Positions 11,701 to 24,856 of a stretch of DNA of 64,000 nucleotides are shown piece by piece. Both the position numbers and the translations under genes were made by a program. Numbering within the stretch: position 1 is the first letter of the stretch; each line of letters opens with the position of its first letter. This stretch comes from Rhipicephalus microplus (lineage: Eukaryota > Arthropoda > Arachnida > Ixodida > Ixodidae), in the NCBI RefSeq assembly GCF_043290135.1, contig NC_134707.1, positions 70,423,906 to 70,487,905 on the forward strand, in the 5' to 3' direction. Under the pieces are notes generated by a model. That model did no database searches and was not told where the DNA came from. It saw only the letters and a program-made list of their open reading frames with translations.

Positions 11701-12979
11701 ACAATTATTCAGTGATTTGTATTTTGCATGACCGCATAAATTGCACGACTGAGTAGTTAGTATCGCAGTAATATCGCAGTGATACTTTTGAGTATCAGTA
11801 CCTCTCTATCATGACACATTTGAAGAAGGTGTTTTTATTGGAAATCAGATGTGTGAAACTTTTGTGGCTTCGTACTACAAAAATACGGTTGTCTTGTATT
11901 CCTTCATGTTTCTATCTCAATGCGAAATAATTCCATAATGTGTTGATTGTATCACAGTACTGGCTACTCCGCTGGTATGTCATTACTTCCTTTTTTGTCG
12001 GAAAAGAGCCATCGTGCTGTTAGGAAAAAAAATTACTTTTCTCTGCTCTGCTAAGCAAACGGGCCCTCTCGTCGCTGACACAGGGTAGGTATAGCAAAAG
12101 GTTTTCCATGCGCGAAGAATGAGCCGTAAGGTCAAGCGTCTGAGAAACCTCACGTTATAAGATCGTGAGTCGTATTTCTGAGTGCCTCCGATAAAATTCG
12201 CCATGTCTCAAATCAGGTGAAGCACCCCTAATTTTTTTCAATAGAAAGCATTTCGTGAGTTCACGGATGTTGCGTTTAAGCCGTATCGACGTTATTGAGA
12301 CGACAGCTTAACCGAATAGGTGTGGTTGGGAAAGCGCAGCTTACGTAGAAATCTTCTCAGCAGAATAGATGAAGTTTGTAAATCAGTGTTATTAAATGCA
12401 TTATTTTCTCAAGTTTTTTATTATAATTAGTAATTGTTAATGTTTATACAAAGCATTAGCATCCCTGGAAAAAGCATGTATATCAGTGTCTGTATTCCTG
12501 TAATTGTAATCCTTGATCTTATTATCTGGTTTGTCCGAAGTATCTCTGAAATATTCTGTTACCTTTCAGATAAATGTATCTCAATCCCTGTGTTTGATGC
12601 TTCGAACGCATGCCTTTCGATATCTGTACACCAGAATACTTTCCTATCTCTGCTAAGGTCTGGTATTCCATCACCATAAAAAGTCTGTACATGCATTACA
12701 TGCATGTATAACTTGCTATACAAACACGGGAAGGCGTCATGAATATTATCCGGAAATGCGTGTCAGTGAAAACTGCGCCAGAACTCCTTACAGAGAGCGA
12801 CTGTCATTTTCTTTTTGTTCTCTTCCTGAGCCCTTCGTAGTACAGAGTTTTTTTTTTTGCTGGATTTATTAGGTCGGTGAAAAAGCGGTGTGCTCAAAAT
12901 TTTCTTTTTTTTTCTCTCAAAAACTGACACACGCGGTGGCTTGCCCATCGGGCTTGCATGTACAATTCATGTTTACATC
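8758..12979. other. no recognisable gene
   Basis: A long unassigned stretch. It holds a CT run (9678-9699), a 17-nt G run (10713-10729) and short open frames without recognisable domains (for example both strands of 11304-11606). It may continue the duplicated block that becomes visible at about 12.98 kb, but I could not align it by eye. Confidence 0.45.
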
Positions 12980-13228
12980 GCGCGTAGCCGACGGGGTTCT
13001 GAGAAGAGGATATACTAAGCACACGTGATTAGTTCATCCAATCTTGGCTCTTTTATCCGTAGTTGGCCGCCTTCAGCCCGAATGAAAAGAACACGTGCAG
13101 ACCGAGCTGCTGCCCTGTGGCGTAGGCGGGGATTGGCGAAGGAACAAGCTATCTTGTTTGGGTTGGCTCTATCCGTGTCTACTTTCTCCTGATATTTTTC
13201 CCGCCCCTCTCTTTCCGGCTTTCTCAGC

Positions 13229-13249
13229 GTATATATATATATATATAAT
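13229..13249. repeat. short (AT)n
   Basis: About 20 bp AT run inside duplication copy 1; absent at the matching place in copy 2. Confidence 0.9.
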
Positions 13250-13606
13250 AAAACGTTCCAGGATAATTGATGACCCTCCTCCCCAAACAAAGTGCCCCTC
13301 GCAGACGGTGCAGACTAAAACTCCATTTTCTTGCACTAGAAACAGGGAGCAGCAAAAAGAAAAATAAACGAGTTGAGGATATGTGGTTCTATCTACCGTT
13401 TTTAAAGAGAACATTCTTTTGATCATTGAGCGAATGCTTCGAGGCTCCAATAACTACACGGATGGCCTCTCTTACAACTCCGTGTACAGCTCCTGCAAAA
13501 GAAGTCACGGCTTCTGAAGCGAAATCCATAGACCTCTTTTCCGATTAGAGCAACCAGCCACCGCATATTAGATACGTACGAGGGTATTGCACTACTCATT
13601 TATTTC

Positions 13607-13787
13607 ATGGCAGTGGTGGCTGCATTTCCGATGGAGGCAAAAGTGCTGTAGGCCCATGTGCTCAGATTCAGGTGCATGCTAAAGAACCCCAGGTGGTCGA
13701 AGTTCCGGAGTCCTCCACTACGGCGTCTATGATATACATATGATGGTTTTGAAACCTTAGACGCCAAATATCAATCATATCAGTCAT
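13607..13787 (+). mobile_element. Ruka-type SINE, head missing
   Basis: Starts at the GGCAGTGGTGGCTGCATTTCCGATGGAGG core and runs through AAAGAACCCCAGGTGGTCGAAG and CTCCACTACGGCGTCT to a TCAATCATATCA tail. The tRNA-like head is absent, so it is a 5'-truncated copy. No equivalent is seen in duplication copy 2. Confidence 0.85.
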
Positions 13788-15437
13788 TACTACCGATTTC
13801 TTTAGTTACTTATCTTCGCGAAGGGTAAAACTGCAATACTAGTACCAACCGTTTTGTTTTCTGCCTGTCCTCACACATCGGCATTCTTGTAGCCTCCCTT
13901 TAGTCCAATGTCACAGTGCACTCGTCCTCAGCTATGCCGTATACAGCGTAGTCACTAAGGTTCAAAATTCAAAAAGTCGTTCGGTCTAGACATACGCGTT
14001 AGCTAATTAAGCGGCCGGTCGATGGTGCTAAATACAATATTCTTCCCTTACGGCTGTTCAATACGAATAAGCGGATGACAATTTCTCCTCGGTCCCGTAT
14101 CTATCCGACAAAATAATGACACAGGTTTAGAGAAGTCTCCCTTTGTGCTACGTGTGTTGAGGACTAATTTTTATTGTCTTCGGGAAAGCTCTTCTGCATT
14201 TTCAATTTATTTAGCCATTTTGATTCTCTTTTTCTGCCAAAACACTGTAATGAGAGAACTATCTCCCGGTGAATCGATTAGGCACTTATCTACCGGTGTA
14301 TCGATTAAGCAATAGCATATGTTTGAATACTAGTTAATGCTAAACTTGCTGACAATACGTTTTTTTCCTTAAGAGCTTTCAATATTGAATGCTCGATTGC
14401 AAGAGGTGTGTAGACGCAGTTGCAATGTATATTTTCTGCGTAGAATAAATTAATGGTGCCCAAACGGTTGCACGAATAGGCAAATTTGTCCTGTCCTGTA
14501 ATAACCGTTACCTTGTAATAGTACAGCAGTCTACTGCGTAAAATTCATAGCTGCAGGATAGGCCTCCTTGTGGTTTTCTTTAATGGATCAAGAGAATGGG
14601 TAGCGCGTGCTTGGGTTCTGTTCACATTCAAACTTTCAATATTTATTAGGCAGTTGTACCGCCCTCAATGGTTGGGTGAGTACTGATGTTTTTCGAAACT
14701 TTATTTGCTAAGTGACACACAGAAACTTTGGATACCCAATTGATTTCGTTGTAACTCCACATTATCTTGGCCGGCTATGTTGCAAAGCGAGTCATACTCA
14801 TCGTATGCAACCCTAATTTAAAATCACTGGTATTTATAGAATTGCGTGAGTGGACGTGTTGGTGCATACTATTAAGAAAACAATACGTCGTTTGTTTAAT
14901 AAGCAGAGGCTTTCCTCATGGTGATTCCGCAGAGATGCCACTATGCTTGAAATGTCTTCGATTGTCAACACGAGGAAAGCAGATTGCTACATGCGTGCCA
15001 GCCATTACCGCCACCCACAGGGCACGTCTACTGAGTCTCGAGATAATCAGTTACGTTTTCTATCAACTTGTTTCTTCTTCGAAAAGTGATCGATGCTGAA
15101 TAATATTCTGCCATTTATAACGCTCTCGGGATAATATGACGTGGATGTTCTTTCTGGTATGAACTTAGAGTGCCCTCGTCAAACCCCTGAAATAGTGACA
15201 TTGCTACGAGTGCGGAAAGCTAAACGTCCAATGCAGTTGGCGTTGTTCCAGCGCTTGGCTATACTATTTAGCAGTGTCGTAATCTTCACTGAAGTTTCAG
15301 GGGTGAAGTCATTGCGCGCCGCAAAATGTCCCTTCATTCAGTATCCTCTGCCCGGCGTCTACAGTAGATGTAATGTACATAGTAACCCGAAACATCTGTG
15401 AAAAACAAAGCAAAGGAAATCAAACAATCAAACAAAC

Positions 15438-15665
15438 TGTTGCGGTGGTCTAGTGGTTAAGGTACTCGACTGCTAACGCGAAGATCGTGGGGTGGAATAT
15501 TGGCTGTGGCCGCTGCATTTTCGTTGAAGTTGAAACCTCTATAGGCCCTGGTTAATAGGGTCCATGTTAAAAAAAAACTCCAAGAGGTCAAAATTTCCGG
15601 ACGCCTCTACTACGGCGTCTCTCATAATCATACGGTACTTCTGGGACGTTATATCCTTGACATAT
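15438..15665 (+). mobile_element. Ruka-type SINE with tRNA-like head
   Basis: The head TGCGGTGGTCTAGTGGTTAAGG keeps a good pol III A box (TGGTCTAGTGG); the B box region is eroded. The core and 3' blocks (AAATTTCCGGACGCCTCTACTACGGCGTCTCTC) follow, and the tail leads into an ATT-rich stretch. It lies in duplication copy 1 only. Confidence 0.85.
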
Positions 15666-15730
15666 TATTGTTAGTATTGTCAATGATATTATTTATTAAC
15701 GTTATCAAGGATATTGATGTATTAATAATA

Positions 15731-15759
15731 TTTATTATTATTATTATTATTATTATATT
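15731..15759 (+). repeat. (ATT)n microsatellite
   Basis: Trinucleotide run about 65 bp past the end of the SINE at 15438-15665, within a degenerate ATT-rich region. Confidence 0.9.
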
Positions 15760-17257
15760 ATGAGAAAAATGTTTATCATGTGGCTGCTAACCAGAACAAA
15801 CAAAATAGAAGGCCGCAATCTCCGATTTGAGGCACACAACTTCGCCTCATCATGATCATTTACTCGCTTCCTTTGCTGTTGTTTTCTTTTAGCGTATCAA
15901 TCTGAAAACTCGCTTACTGTACTTCACTAGCCCAAATGTTTGAAGACATAAACACCACAACAATTGTGTAGCTCGCATTATTTAGGTGTTTTTTGTTAGA
16001 CATTATTACTGACGTCAAGTGATAGCAGGTAATTGCATATTCAGGCACGAGGGACGCTATGTCCCAAAGGAGATTTAATAGAACTATGGGATTTAGGAGC
16101 GGGTAAACTACACAGGGTGAGACTTGAGAAGCAATGACAATCTCCAGGTGACACTCAAGAGATGTGCTCGATAAATGATAGCCTTTGCATGCACGCATGT
16201 GGCTTTTATTCATTTCTCGTTTCATGTGTTTCAAATCTTTTTGTGCTAGAAAAAATGTAAACAGTATAGTGCATAAAGTATATATATAAAAGTGCACCTC
16301 ACCGATGTCAACAAAATGCTGGAGTACAATCGTCTTCGGACTCCCTCGTGTGTTAGGGAAGTTCGACTTCAAGGAAGGTGGTAATTTTTATCAAAATGTC
16401 AAGAATCATACTTCTCCCTACAAGCAGGAAGTGATTTTGTGGAATAAGATACTAAATTAACTCGTCTGAAACTTGAAGATTTTCTTCGTGCGTTCGGCAA
16501 CCTATAGAATGTTTCCTGTCTCCTTTCAAGTGGTGTAGAAATGCGCTGTGCATACCTCTGTTTAATCTTTGACAAATATGTCACCGTTATCAATTCTAGT
16601 GCTGTCTTCTGAAATGACTTCCAAAATGGCATCCTGGCTGTGATGCACGCAACTGTCTCGGAATTCTCGGAAACGTCCTGCTGCAAGTTTGCAGTAGTCT
16701 CGGGAGGAAAGGGTTGCGGATGAGGTATGATCCAATATTGATCCTGTTTGCTCCTTCCTAATTATCTGAAGCTGCAATGGTAGCAAATGCCACCTGGAGT
16801 GAATACTTTTGGTACGTGTCTGGGTGGCAGGACACCGACGAGGATTTGCGACTGGGTTGTTTACCTTTCGGTCGATAGGTTGGGGGACCATGAAGATTAA
16901 TGAACGCATGCGTACGCGCCTGAGAATATTCTGGTGTCTCTTGGGGGGCTAAAAGAAAAATACGACAGTTTGTTGCCTGTTTTCTTTTGTACCTTGTTCA
17001 AGGAAGAGTGGCACTAATACGAATGTAAAGGAAGTGCGCTCGAAAGAGTAACTGAATTCAGTATTCAATCCGCGAAAGTAGAGCGATAGCATACGCTAGT
17101 GTCGGTTCGACATGAATGATGAAAATGCGTGTAGTTATAAGAGTGGGTGATCGTTAAGGCTTTTGTATGAATGGTTCGTGGTCACAGTATTGCGCTACAC
17201 TTGAATAACAATATTATGTGAGTTTTCGCTTTGCAAAAGCACGATATAACTACGAGT

Positions 17258-17441
17258 GACGCCACGGTGAAGGACTCCGAATAATTCAAACACTTAGTGT
17301 TCTTTGTCACTCACTGCAATCGTACACAAGATTATAGCATTAGGATTATGTCGAAATGTGACCACCACCTATGCGATCGAACTAACGACCTCGCAGTGGA
17401 CAGCCGAGCACAATAACCACTGCTCCACCTCGGCGGACTGG
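17258..17441 (-). mobile_element. very old tRNA-derived SINE, Ruka-like
   Basis: On the minus strand it reads CCGCCGAGGTGGAGCAGTGG, TGCTCGGCTG and GTTCGATC (A- and B-box-like), followed by decayed equivalents of the AAGAACAC and CCACGGTGAAGGACTCCG blocks. It is a diverged member or a sister family. It is missing from the matching position in duplication copy 2. Confidence 0.6.
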
Positions 17442-17825
17442 GTTTCACTTTCAGGTAATTCGGTGCACACGATGGGGGGACAGCCACAGATAGCGCGGCG
17501 TACTAAGCTGCCACTAACTCCATGACGAGTTGGCAATTTACGTTGTTGTGGGCTGTGTGATTTTGTTGGGCTGTGTATGGTATATTATTAATTCTTAAGT
17601 AGATTTACACCTGATCTCACTCATGTGACTCTTGGCCCTCTGCGTGAAAGACACGTTTTCAGACGATGATGTGCACTTAGCTTGAAAATAAAAACGAAGT
17701 TTAGACAACTTTATGCAGTAGGTGTGTCATGATGACGCAATGAAATGACTGATGCGGTTTTTGGTGGTCTAAACCTTACGGGATCTGTGCGACCCACCAA
17801 AATGTTTTCATGTTTCAAATGTTTT

Positions 17826-17855
17826 CATTCGAACTTGCTTTCCCAAGTTCGAATG
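17826..17855. repeat. 12-bp inverted repeat
   Basis: CATTCGAACTTG and its exact reverse complement, separated by 6 nt. No T-run follows and no function is assigned. Confidence 0.8.
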
Positions 17856-19538
17856 ATTGTTTTTTCGACATTTTGGGGGTGTTCACATATCTAGGACCGA
17901 TAGTCACGCAGCTGAATTATCAAGGAGTGTGCTTGTTGCAGCATTCAATTTCGATCCTCTAGTCATTGCCGGACCCATTCAGAGTGTCATATTTTTTTTG
18001 TCGTGTGGCGGTCGTAGTCATTGGGAAGTCTCGCACTGTGTGGTATATTGAAGGTTTACATCGAAATATATTAGGGCAGAGTGATGTCTTGCGCTGTTCC
18101 GGTCACAACAAGTAAAGCCCTAACGACAACTCTAGCATCTTGTTGCGATAACTTTTCTAACTCAACATATACAAGTCATACGTATCAACTATTTTCCCCT
18201 GTAATAAGTGTTCTGACACTTGTGTGCCTAACTAGTAAATACAACTTCAGTAACACTCGGAAACATGGCAATACCCTCAAAAATAACGCTGTAAAAAGGT
18301 AAACATCAACGTCGAGATTGTTGCAAATAAATTGCTTTACGTTATTCTTTTTACTGAACACACATATTATAAGGTTGAATCGTCGTAACACATAAACGTA
18401 ATTATAGTGAAAATGTAAAGAAAAAAATATAAGTTGCGTGCAGTGGTTGTAGTGCAGATAAGTCGTTAAGCCCACCTATGTCTAAGTTTATGTGCTCTTT
18501 TTTTATGACGACGTGCCTATGCTGCTTGCTCAGTTGCGAACATTTTAGTTAACTCCGCTTTCAGCGGGAACTGCACAGGTTCCACTTCACGAAGATCTTT
18601 CTATTGTCCTCTCCCTAATAAGCAATGTCAAGTTAGTACTCGTCAAGTTTATTCTAAACAAAGTACTCGTCCAGGTTTAGTATAAACATTGTTTAGACTA
18701 AACTATGTTTGGTCTAAACAGATGCTAGCCGTTTTGAGGAGTGCGAGTTGTTGCCAAGCGAAACGGAAGCAATGTAATTGAGTAGAAAGCGAGGAAAAAT
18801 AATGTTTTTAATGGCTCTGGCAGTCTGTGTCTGTGGTGGTTGCCATATTTTTATAAGCTAATAAAAATTTCGCGTCGACATATGGTAAGAGGCAGCAAAA
18901 CTACAATTTGAGCAGCGTAATGCTTTATAGATGATAATATTATGAATGAATAAGACATAAATGTTGGCAATATTAGTAACAATGGTTAATAACGCAATCG
19001 CGTTAATAACACAAGAGTCGGTATGGGGCGATGCACGTTATTTATCAGTAGAATTGGGGTAATAATTTTCCATGTTACTATTCATGCGATGACCACATGG
19101 TAACTGCGAAGAGGACAAATTTCATACAAAACTTTTAAACATATAATTTTTTTCAGACTGTATATTAGTTTGATGAGCTATCTGCTTCATTAGGGTGCTT
19201 TAATTAGAAAACGCTCAAGACTGAACATAAAAAACGACATTTAGGAGAAGCGTATTGTCTTGTTCAGTTTTCCACCTGTTGGGATCTTCCCGCACGTTTC
19301 CTCCGTTTCGCATGCTTAACCGTGCGTGTACAAGATGTGTGCGCACGTATTCTAAGTATAGAGAGTACCTGCCGAGACTCTAGTTATATATTGAGCACAT
19401 TCCTCTCGATATTTGAAATGTTCAAATTGAACACCCTTTTTTAGATTGTTTTGTTCTGTTTTATGAATACGTATTAATTATTCTAATTAAGACATCCCTG
19501 TGTTTTGAAGCTTTCTTTTCCGCTGAAAAACCAGTCAT

Positions 19539-19551
19539 CAGTACTTATTGG
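19539..19551. repeat. TSD left of LINE element A
   Basis: CAGTACTTATTGG here and CAGTAGTTATTGG at 24857-24869 differ by one base. They bracket element A exactly where its GGA-rich tail and 5' UTR end. Confidence 0.7.
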
Positions 19552-19735
19552 AGGAGAAGGAGGAGGAGAAGGAGGAGGAGAAGGAGGAAGAGAAGAAATG
19601 AAAGGCAGGGAGGTCAACCACACGCACGTCCCGTTTGCTACCCCGCACTGGGGGAAGGGGTGAGGGGATTAAAGGAGAAGAGAGAAAGAAGTGAAGGCCA
19701 ACGTGTGTGTAGATGTGACTTTGTCCATTGCACGC

Positions 19736-22700
19736 TTATAAGCGGTCACGTAGTCCGGTCGTCTTTAGAAAACTTAGCAATGCCCGCGTCGCTTTGCTGG
19801 CCAGCGACGCGTAGAGCCATGAGCCAAGTATCTTCTCTTCGGAAAAAGGTCTACTGTCTAGTGTCTCCAACGTTTCACGTAGCAAGTTGCGTTCGCTCGC
19901 GAAACGTTCACATGAACACAGTAGACGTTCTATTGTCTCGTCAGTGTCGCACGATTCACATCGGGAGCTGTCCGCCATTCCTATGCGAAAGGAGTGCGCA
20001 TTTGTAAAAGCTACTCCTAACCACAGGCGGCACAGTAAAGTTGCATCCTGGTGGGAGAGGTCCGATGGAACTTGAACCTTTCTCGATGGGTCCAATTTGT
20101 GTAAGCGGCGGTTCCTGACACTGGGGTCACTCAGCCAAGTTTCCGACATGGTATTAGCGAACGAGTGAAGGCCCCTTGCAGCGTCGGTTCTCGACAATGG
20201 AATCGGGGTTGTCTGGGCGTCCGCGTGGGCGGATCGGGCAGCATTATCAGCAAGGTCATTACCGACAATACCACAATGTGCCGGTAACCACTGGAACACC
20301 AAGTCATGTCCTTTCGATAAAACTTCGTGAATCACTTCTCTTATTTCATTCACTAGTTGTTTATGCTCCCTCTGTCGTAAAGCTGATTGCAAGCTCTGAA
20401 GGGATGCCTTGGAGTCACAGAACACAGCCCGTTTTTGAGGTCGGGCTTCCGCGGTGTAAAGTATAGCAGCACCTAAGGCGGCAAGCTCCACTGCTGTAGA
20501 TGTTGTCCTATGCGACAGTTTGAGCTTTATAGTGACCTGGTACGCTGGGATTACAACAGCACCTGTGGAGCTGTTAGCCAAGACCGATCTATCGGTGTAA
20601 ATGTGGGTCTTCTGGCCGTATTTATCATTGAGTAGCGACAATGTCACCTGTCGTAGGACCACTGTTGAATGATGGCTCTTGTTCGTTATTCCCGGATTAT
20701 TGAGGCACACCTGTGGTTGTTGTAGGCACCACGGGGGTGACGCTGGTCTTGTTGCGGGAGTGAAGCCAAAATGGAGGCATTCTCTATGGGCAGAAATATT
20801 CTTTGAAAAGATCGCGTGTGGTCTTTCAAGTGGCAACACTGCAACATGGTGACCAGGAACTCGGCAGAGGTGTCTTATGTGGGCTCTCAAATTGTCAGTG
20901 GTGATGTATGTTCTAATTGGATGCTCTCTTGCGAACATAATTGCCCCGTAGGTTGACGTGCATAGCGGCAATCCTAAGCACACGCGTAGTGCTTGTCCTT
21001 GCAGACTTTCGAGAGTGCGGATGTTCGTCTTGCACGTGCTTGTCAGTAACGGCAAGCTGTAGCGCAAAAATCCCAGAAACAGTGCCCTGTATAGCTGCAT
21101 CATTGACCTTATCGATGCGCCCCAAGATTTTCCGCAGAGGAACAGCATTTTATGGACAATGGAAGTTAGCCTTCTCTTCAGGTAATTGCAGTGAGAACTC
21201 CACGAAAGGTCGATGTCAATAATCACACCCAGGAAGCAATGGTTCTTCTGGTATGAAATATTTTGTTCATTGATGGTAACGGGGTATTGTGTCATGGCTC
21301 TGCGGGTAAACGCGACCAATGCACATTTCTCCGTTGAGACGGAAAGACCTTGCATGCGGAGATATGAGCATGTCAGGGTGGCAGCCTGCTGGACTCTTGC
21401 ACGTACTTGTAGACGAGTTACAGCCGAAGTCCATAGACAAATATCGTCAGCATATATGGATATGAGGATGGCACTTGGCAATATTTCACGAAGTCCTACC
21501 ATCACGAGGTTAAATAAAGTGGAACTTAATACGGCGCCCTGAGGGACGCCACTGGAGTTATAGTAACTGGTGGTAGGTCCATCTGAGGTTTGTACAAAAA
21601 AGGACCTTCCCGTCAAATAATCCTGGATCCATTGGAACATCCGACCACCGATTTCAACAGCTTCCAACGAGTCTAGGATGACTTTATGAGTTACGTTATG
21701 ATAAGCCCCTTTGACGTCGAGGAAGAGTGCCAGTGGTATGCGCTTGAGGCTCTTCTGTTGCTGAATAAATGTTGTGAGATCAATCGCGTTGTCAAGAGAT
21801 GACCTACCTCGCTGAAAACCCGTCATGCAGTTTGGGTATACGTTATAGCGCTCAAGGTACCATTCTAGGCGTGTAAGGATCATCCTTTCCATGACTTTTC
21901 CTACGCAACTTGCGAGGGCAACAGGGCGAAATGATGTCAAATCAAATGGTGACTTTCCTGCTTTGAGCAGTGGCACAAGTCGACTTATCTTCCAATCCTG
22001 GGGAACATAGCCCGCCAGCCATGAGTGGTTGTAATAGCTTAACAACTGTCCCCTTGCCTCCTGTTGAAGGTTGGCTAGAGCGGCGTAGGTGATGCCATCG
22101 GGTCCTGGTGAAGATTATTGTCGGGAAGCCGCCAAAGATGCGTCAAGTTCTTCTATAGTGAAAAGATTGTCCATTTCGTAGATGCGGGGTTCAGGAACAA
22201 CACTCCTATTGGTGCCAGCGGACAAGGCGGACACACCAGCGACTTGCGTACAAAACTCATTTGCCACTTCAAGTTGGGTGTGGCCTGAATGTAGGGCTAA
22301 AGCCATGAAAGGATGTCTTTGTTGGGGAGTCGAGCGCAGGCCACGAATAGTGCTCCAGATGCGTGACAACGGCTTTCGGGGATCCAATGATTCGCAGAAT
22401 GATTTCCAGCGTTCCTGTTCAAGTTTGTCTAAACGTCGTTGGACTTTTTTCTGTATGCATCGTGCCAGTCTCAAGTCGCATATTGCTTTCGTCCGCCTGT
22501 ATCTTCTTTCCGCCCTTCGGCGAAGCGCGCACAGTTTTTCCAGTTCAACGTCGAAATCTGAACGCTTGCCGGCGAACGGGAGGAGACAGGAAGCTTCTCT
22601 CATTGCCTCTTTGATGACATCCTCCAAGTTCTGGTCAGGGTCTTCACGGCATATATTTTCTATGAGTCGCTGAAACTTGGACCAATCAATTCTTTCTATT

Positions 22701-23409
22701 GTGGTCTTAGGAAAGGAGTTAGTAAGACCCCTTATTCGCATATAAGTTGGAATGTGGTCACTCCCATGCATTTCGATTTCTGAAAACCAGTGCACTTGCG
22801 ACCGGAAGTTTCTGGATACCAGAGTCAAATCGAGGCAACTGCTGTACGTAAGGCCCCGCTGATATGCAGGACTGCCATCATTTAGGAAACATAGGTCATG
22901 CTTGGAAGCGAATGACACGAGGTTTCTTCCTTTAGCGTTGATCGTCGAACTACCCCAGATTAAGGGATGTGCGTTGAAGTCTCCAGTTAAAACCCACGGG
23001 CCCGTAGTTGTTGTCAGTATGTCTCGTAGTCAGTCTTGTTCAAACCATCCGGATGCTGATATGTAGACACCAATGAGTGTGAATGACACTTTTTCTTTTT
23101 AACACGTAAGCAGACATATTGATTGCCATCATGCGGTTGAACTGCATGATGCACATATGTGTAATCTGTGCGAATGTAAACAACCACCTTGCTGCGTTTC
23201 TCGCACGTTGAAGAAAAGAAAAATTCATACCCTGATAGTTTAGGAGGTTGTTGCACGTTTGGTTCACATATAACTATCATAGGAATATGATTCTTGAATA
23301 TATACCGACGGAACGAAGAGATGCGGGATCTCAGGTCTCTCGCGTTCCACTGCATTATCGACGCTTGTCGGACCTCGTTGCGGAGGGAGAAAATTGGTCG
23401 AGCCGTGGT
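19736..23409 (-). pseudogene. LINE ORF2 (endonuclease-RT-RNase H), broken
   Basis: Remains of a polyprotein of about 1200 residues. N-terminal endonuclease motifs are QWNARDL, CEP, GDFNAH (minus strand near 22970) and HGSDHIP. The reverse transcriptase has FLDVKGAYHNV, GVPQGAVLSSTLF and YADD. RNase H has YTDRS, VELAAL, CDSK and GNDLADNAA. The C-terminal Cys motif is CESCDTDETIERLLCSC. Defects: the start region after the ORF1 stop reads CCACGG where element B has TCATGG; there is a one-base frameshift near 23030-23040 before GDFNAH; an in-frame TAA at 22115-22117 sits just before SSPGPDG. RNase H also shows YTDRS for YTDGS. Non-functional. Confidence 0.85.
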
Positions 23410-23411
23410 TG

Positions 23412-24758
23412 CTACTGGAGACTTGCAAATATTGGACTTAGGGCATCCAGTACTTGTAGTGCACTCTGAGCAAGTGGAGACTTCAGGCTGGTGCACAGCT
23501 TTCGCATGGCATCCAGCAGTGTTCGAAACATTCTGATGACTTCTGTGTTCTCCTCAGGCAGCTTGTCAGCGGCTGGCTGGAGTGATGTGATTGTCGATGT
23601 GCGCTTGGGATTTGCAGGTGGCTGTGATTTCGGCAATGAAGGCCAAACTGATTCATCTGCAACAGTGCTGCACGTTTGTTTGTTGACCGCGCTGGCCGCC
23701 TTCGGTCTGGGAGGCAAGGGCGGTGGAAGAGAAGGGTGGTGGAGTGGTGCTTTCGATGCAGCGTCTGCGGCATTCTTTGATGAACTGCGGCGACGATGAC
23801 GCCTCTTTCGGACAGTCCTGGCAGCGTCTCGATGCGACGAATTGTCTCTGACCATTTGTTTCAATACCGCTATTTCTCTTTGAATTTTGGGGCATTCTTT
23901 TGACGAAGCTGCATGTGACCCATGACAATTCGAGCATTTGAGGGTAGTTGCTTCGCAGTCATCTGCAGAATCGGCTTCCGCGTAACAAGGACACACCGTT
24001 CTATTTCCGCATATGCTTCTCACGTGGCCCATCTTCATGCACTTATAACACTGTAAGAGCTTCGGTATGAAAGGTCGCAATGAATGCCGAAAATGGTCCA
24101 CCTTTACGTGTGAAGGAAGAGAGTCGCCCTTGAACATGATCTTCAAGCAGCGTGAGTTTCCCAAACGGACAACTTTTGCGATGACGCTGGCTTCATTTAC
24201 CGGTTTGACCAGAACATCGAAGTCGGAGCTGGGAATGGCAGTATCCACATCGTAGATGACTCCAGTGACGACGTTAGAGCTCAGAGGAATGTAGGAGCGA
24301 ACTTTCATTTCCCCCAACTGGTTGACGTCGCGCAGTACATTAGGTGCCACAGCATGCAAAACGTCGATGGCCAATACGTTCTTACGCGTGTTCACTCTGA
24401 TGTCTGTGATCTCGTTTGGCACGAGTCCTTCCAGCATTACCGAAACAGATTGCCTGTCGAGGCGCTTCATGTTACCATCCGGTACCTCAGGGACAAAAAG
24501 GATAGTGTTTGTCACGGGTCTCCTTGGCACTCTGTCGTTCAACGTACTCGATGACGAAGATGTCCTGACGTTCCGCCTCTTCGCTTTACGGCTCAGCACC
24601 AGCTTAAAATCGTCGTCGTCAGAAGGCTCTTCGCTGCTCATTGAGTAAACAAGAGTGCCCTCGCTGTCGTAGTCGCTGTAGAGTCCTGTACGCTTCCTGG
24701 ATGTGGCCACCGCCGACGCCGCCGTAACTGGCGGACGTCCGTGGGGGTCCACGTCCAT
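23412..24758 (-). CDS. LINE ORF1 zinc-knuckle protein
   Basis: 448-residue ORF1 protein, expected to bind element RNA in a ribonucleoprotein particle. The ATG at 24758 (MDVDPHGRPP) is chosen because it aligns with an internal Met of element B ORF1; a GTG precedes it. Visible parts: acidic patch EEPSDDDDFK, basic KAKRRN, a conserved central domain, then knuckle 1 (CYKCMKMGHVRSIC), knuckle 2 (CPCYAEADSADDC) and knuckle 3 (CSNCHGSHAASSKEC), and a basic RKRRHRRR segment. Knuckle 2 reads CPCY where element B has CPRC, so one zinc ligand is misplaced. The frame is intact but the partner ORF2 is dead. Confidence 0.8.
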   Translation of the reverse strand: MDVDPHGRPPVTAASAVATSRKRTGLYSDYDSEGTLVYSMSSEEPSDDDDFKLVLSRKAKRRNVRTSSSSSTLNDRVPRRPVTNTILFVPEVPDGNMKRLDRQSVSVMLEGLVPNEITDIRVNTRKNVLAIDVLHAVAPNVLRDVNQLGEMKVRSYIPLSSNVVTGVIYDVDTAIPSSDFDVLVKPVNEASVIAKVVRLGNSRCLKIMFKGDSLPSHVKVDHFRHSLRPFIPKLLQCYKCMKMGHVRSICGNRTVCPCYAEADSADDCEATTLKCSNCHGSHAASSKECPKIQREIAVLKQMVRDNSSHRDAARTVRKRRHRRRSSSKNAADAASKAPLHHPSLPPPLPPRPKAASAVNKQTCSTVADESVWPSLPKSQPPANPKRTSTITSLQPAADKLPEENTEVIRMFRTLLDAMRKLCTSLKSPLAQSALQVLDALSPIFASLQ

Positions 24759-24856
24759 CACCGATGGACACGGATGTGATATTCGTGAAGTTCACTTAAA
24801 ATTAGGTGAAAAAAGAGAGCACCTACTGAAACTGCGATCTGCTAAGCAATCACTTC

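Larger units (their letters stand above)
19552..24856 (-). mobile_element. LINE element A, full length, decayed (I-like)
   Basis: A 5.3-kb two-ORF non-LTR retrotransposon on the minus strand, close in length and layout to element B (45962-51307). Order from its 5' end: about 98 nt 5' UTR, ORF1, ORF2, 3' UTR with the CCAGTGCGGGGTAGCAAACGGG and GACCTCCCTGCCTTTC blocks, then a (TCC/TTCTCC)n tail visible on the plus strand as GGAGGAGAA repeats at 19552-19590. ORF1 is open, while ORF2 has lost its start codon and carries a frameshift and a stop. Near-perfect 13-bp TSDs flank it. It is inserted in duplication copy 1 and absent from copy 2. Confidence 0.85.

Noticed and set aside
15914..16372. 152-codon minus-strand open frame
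   Set aside because: It has no recognisable domain, lies in the noncoding-looking duplicated block, and the matching part of copy 2 shows no equivalent frame.
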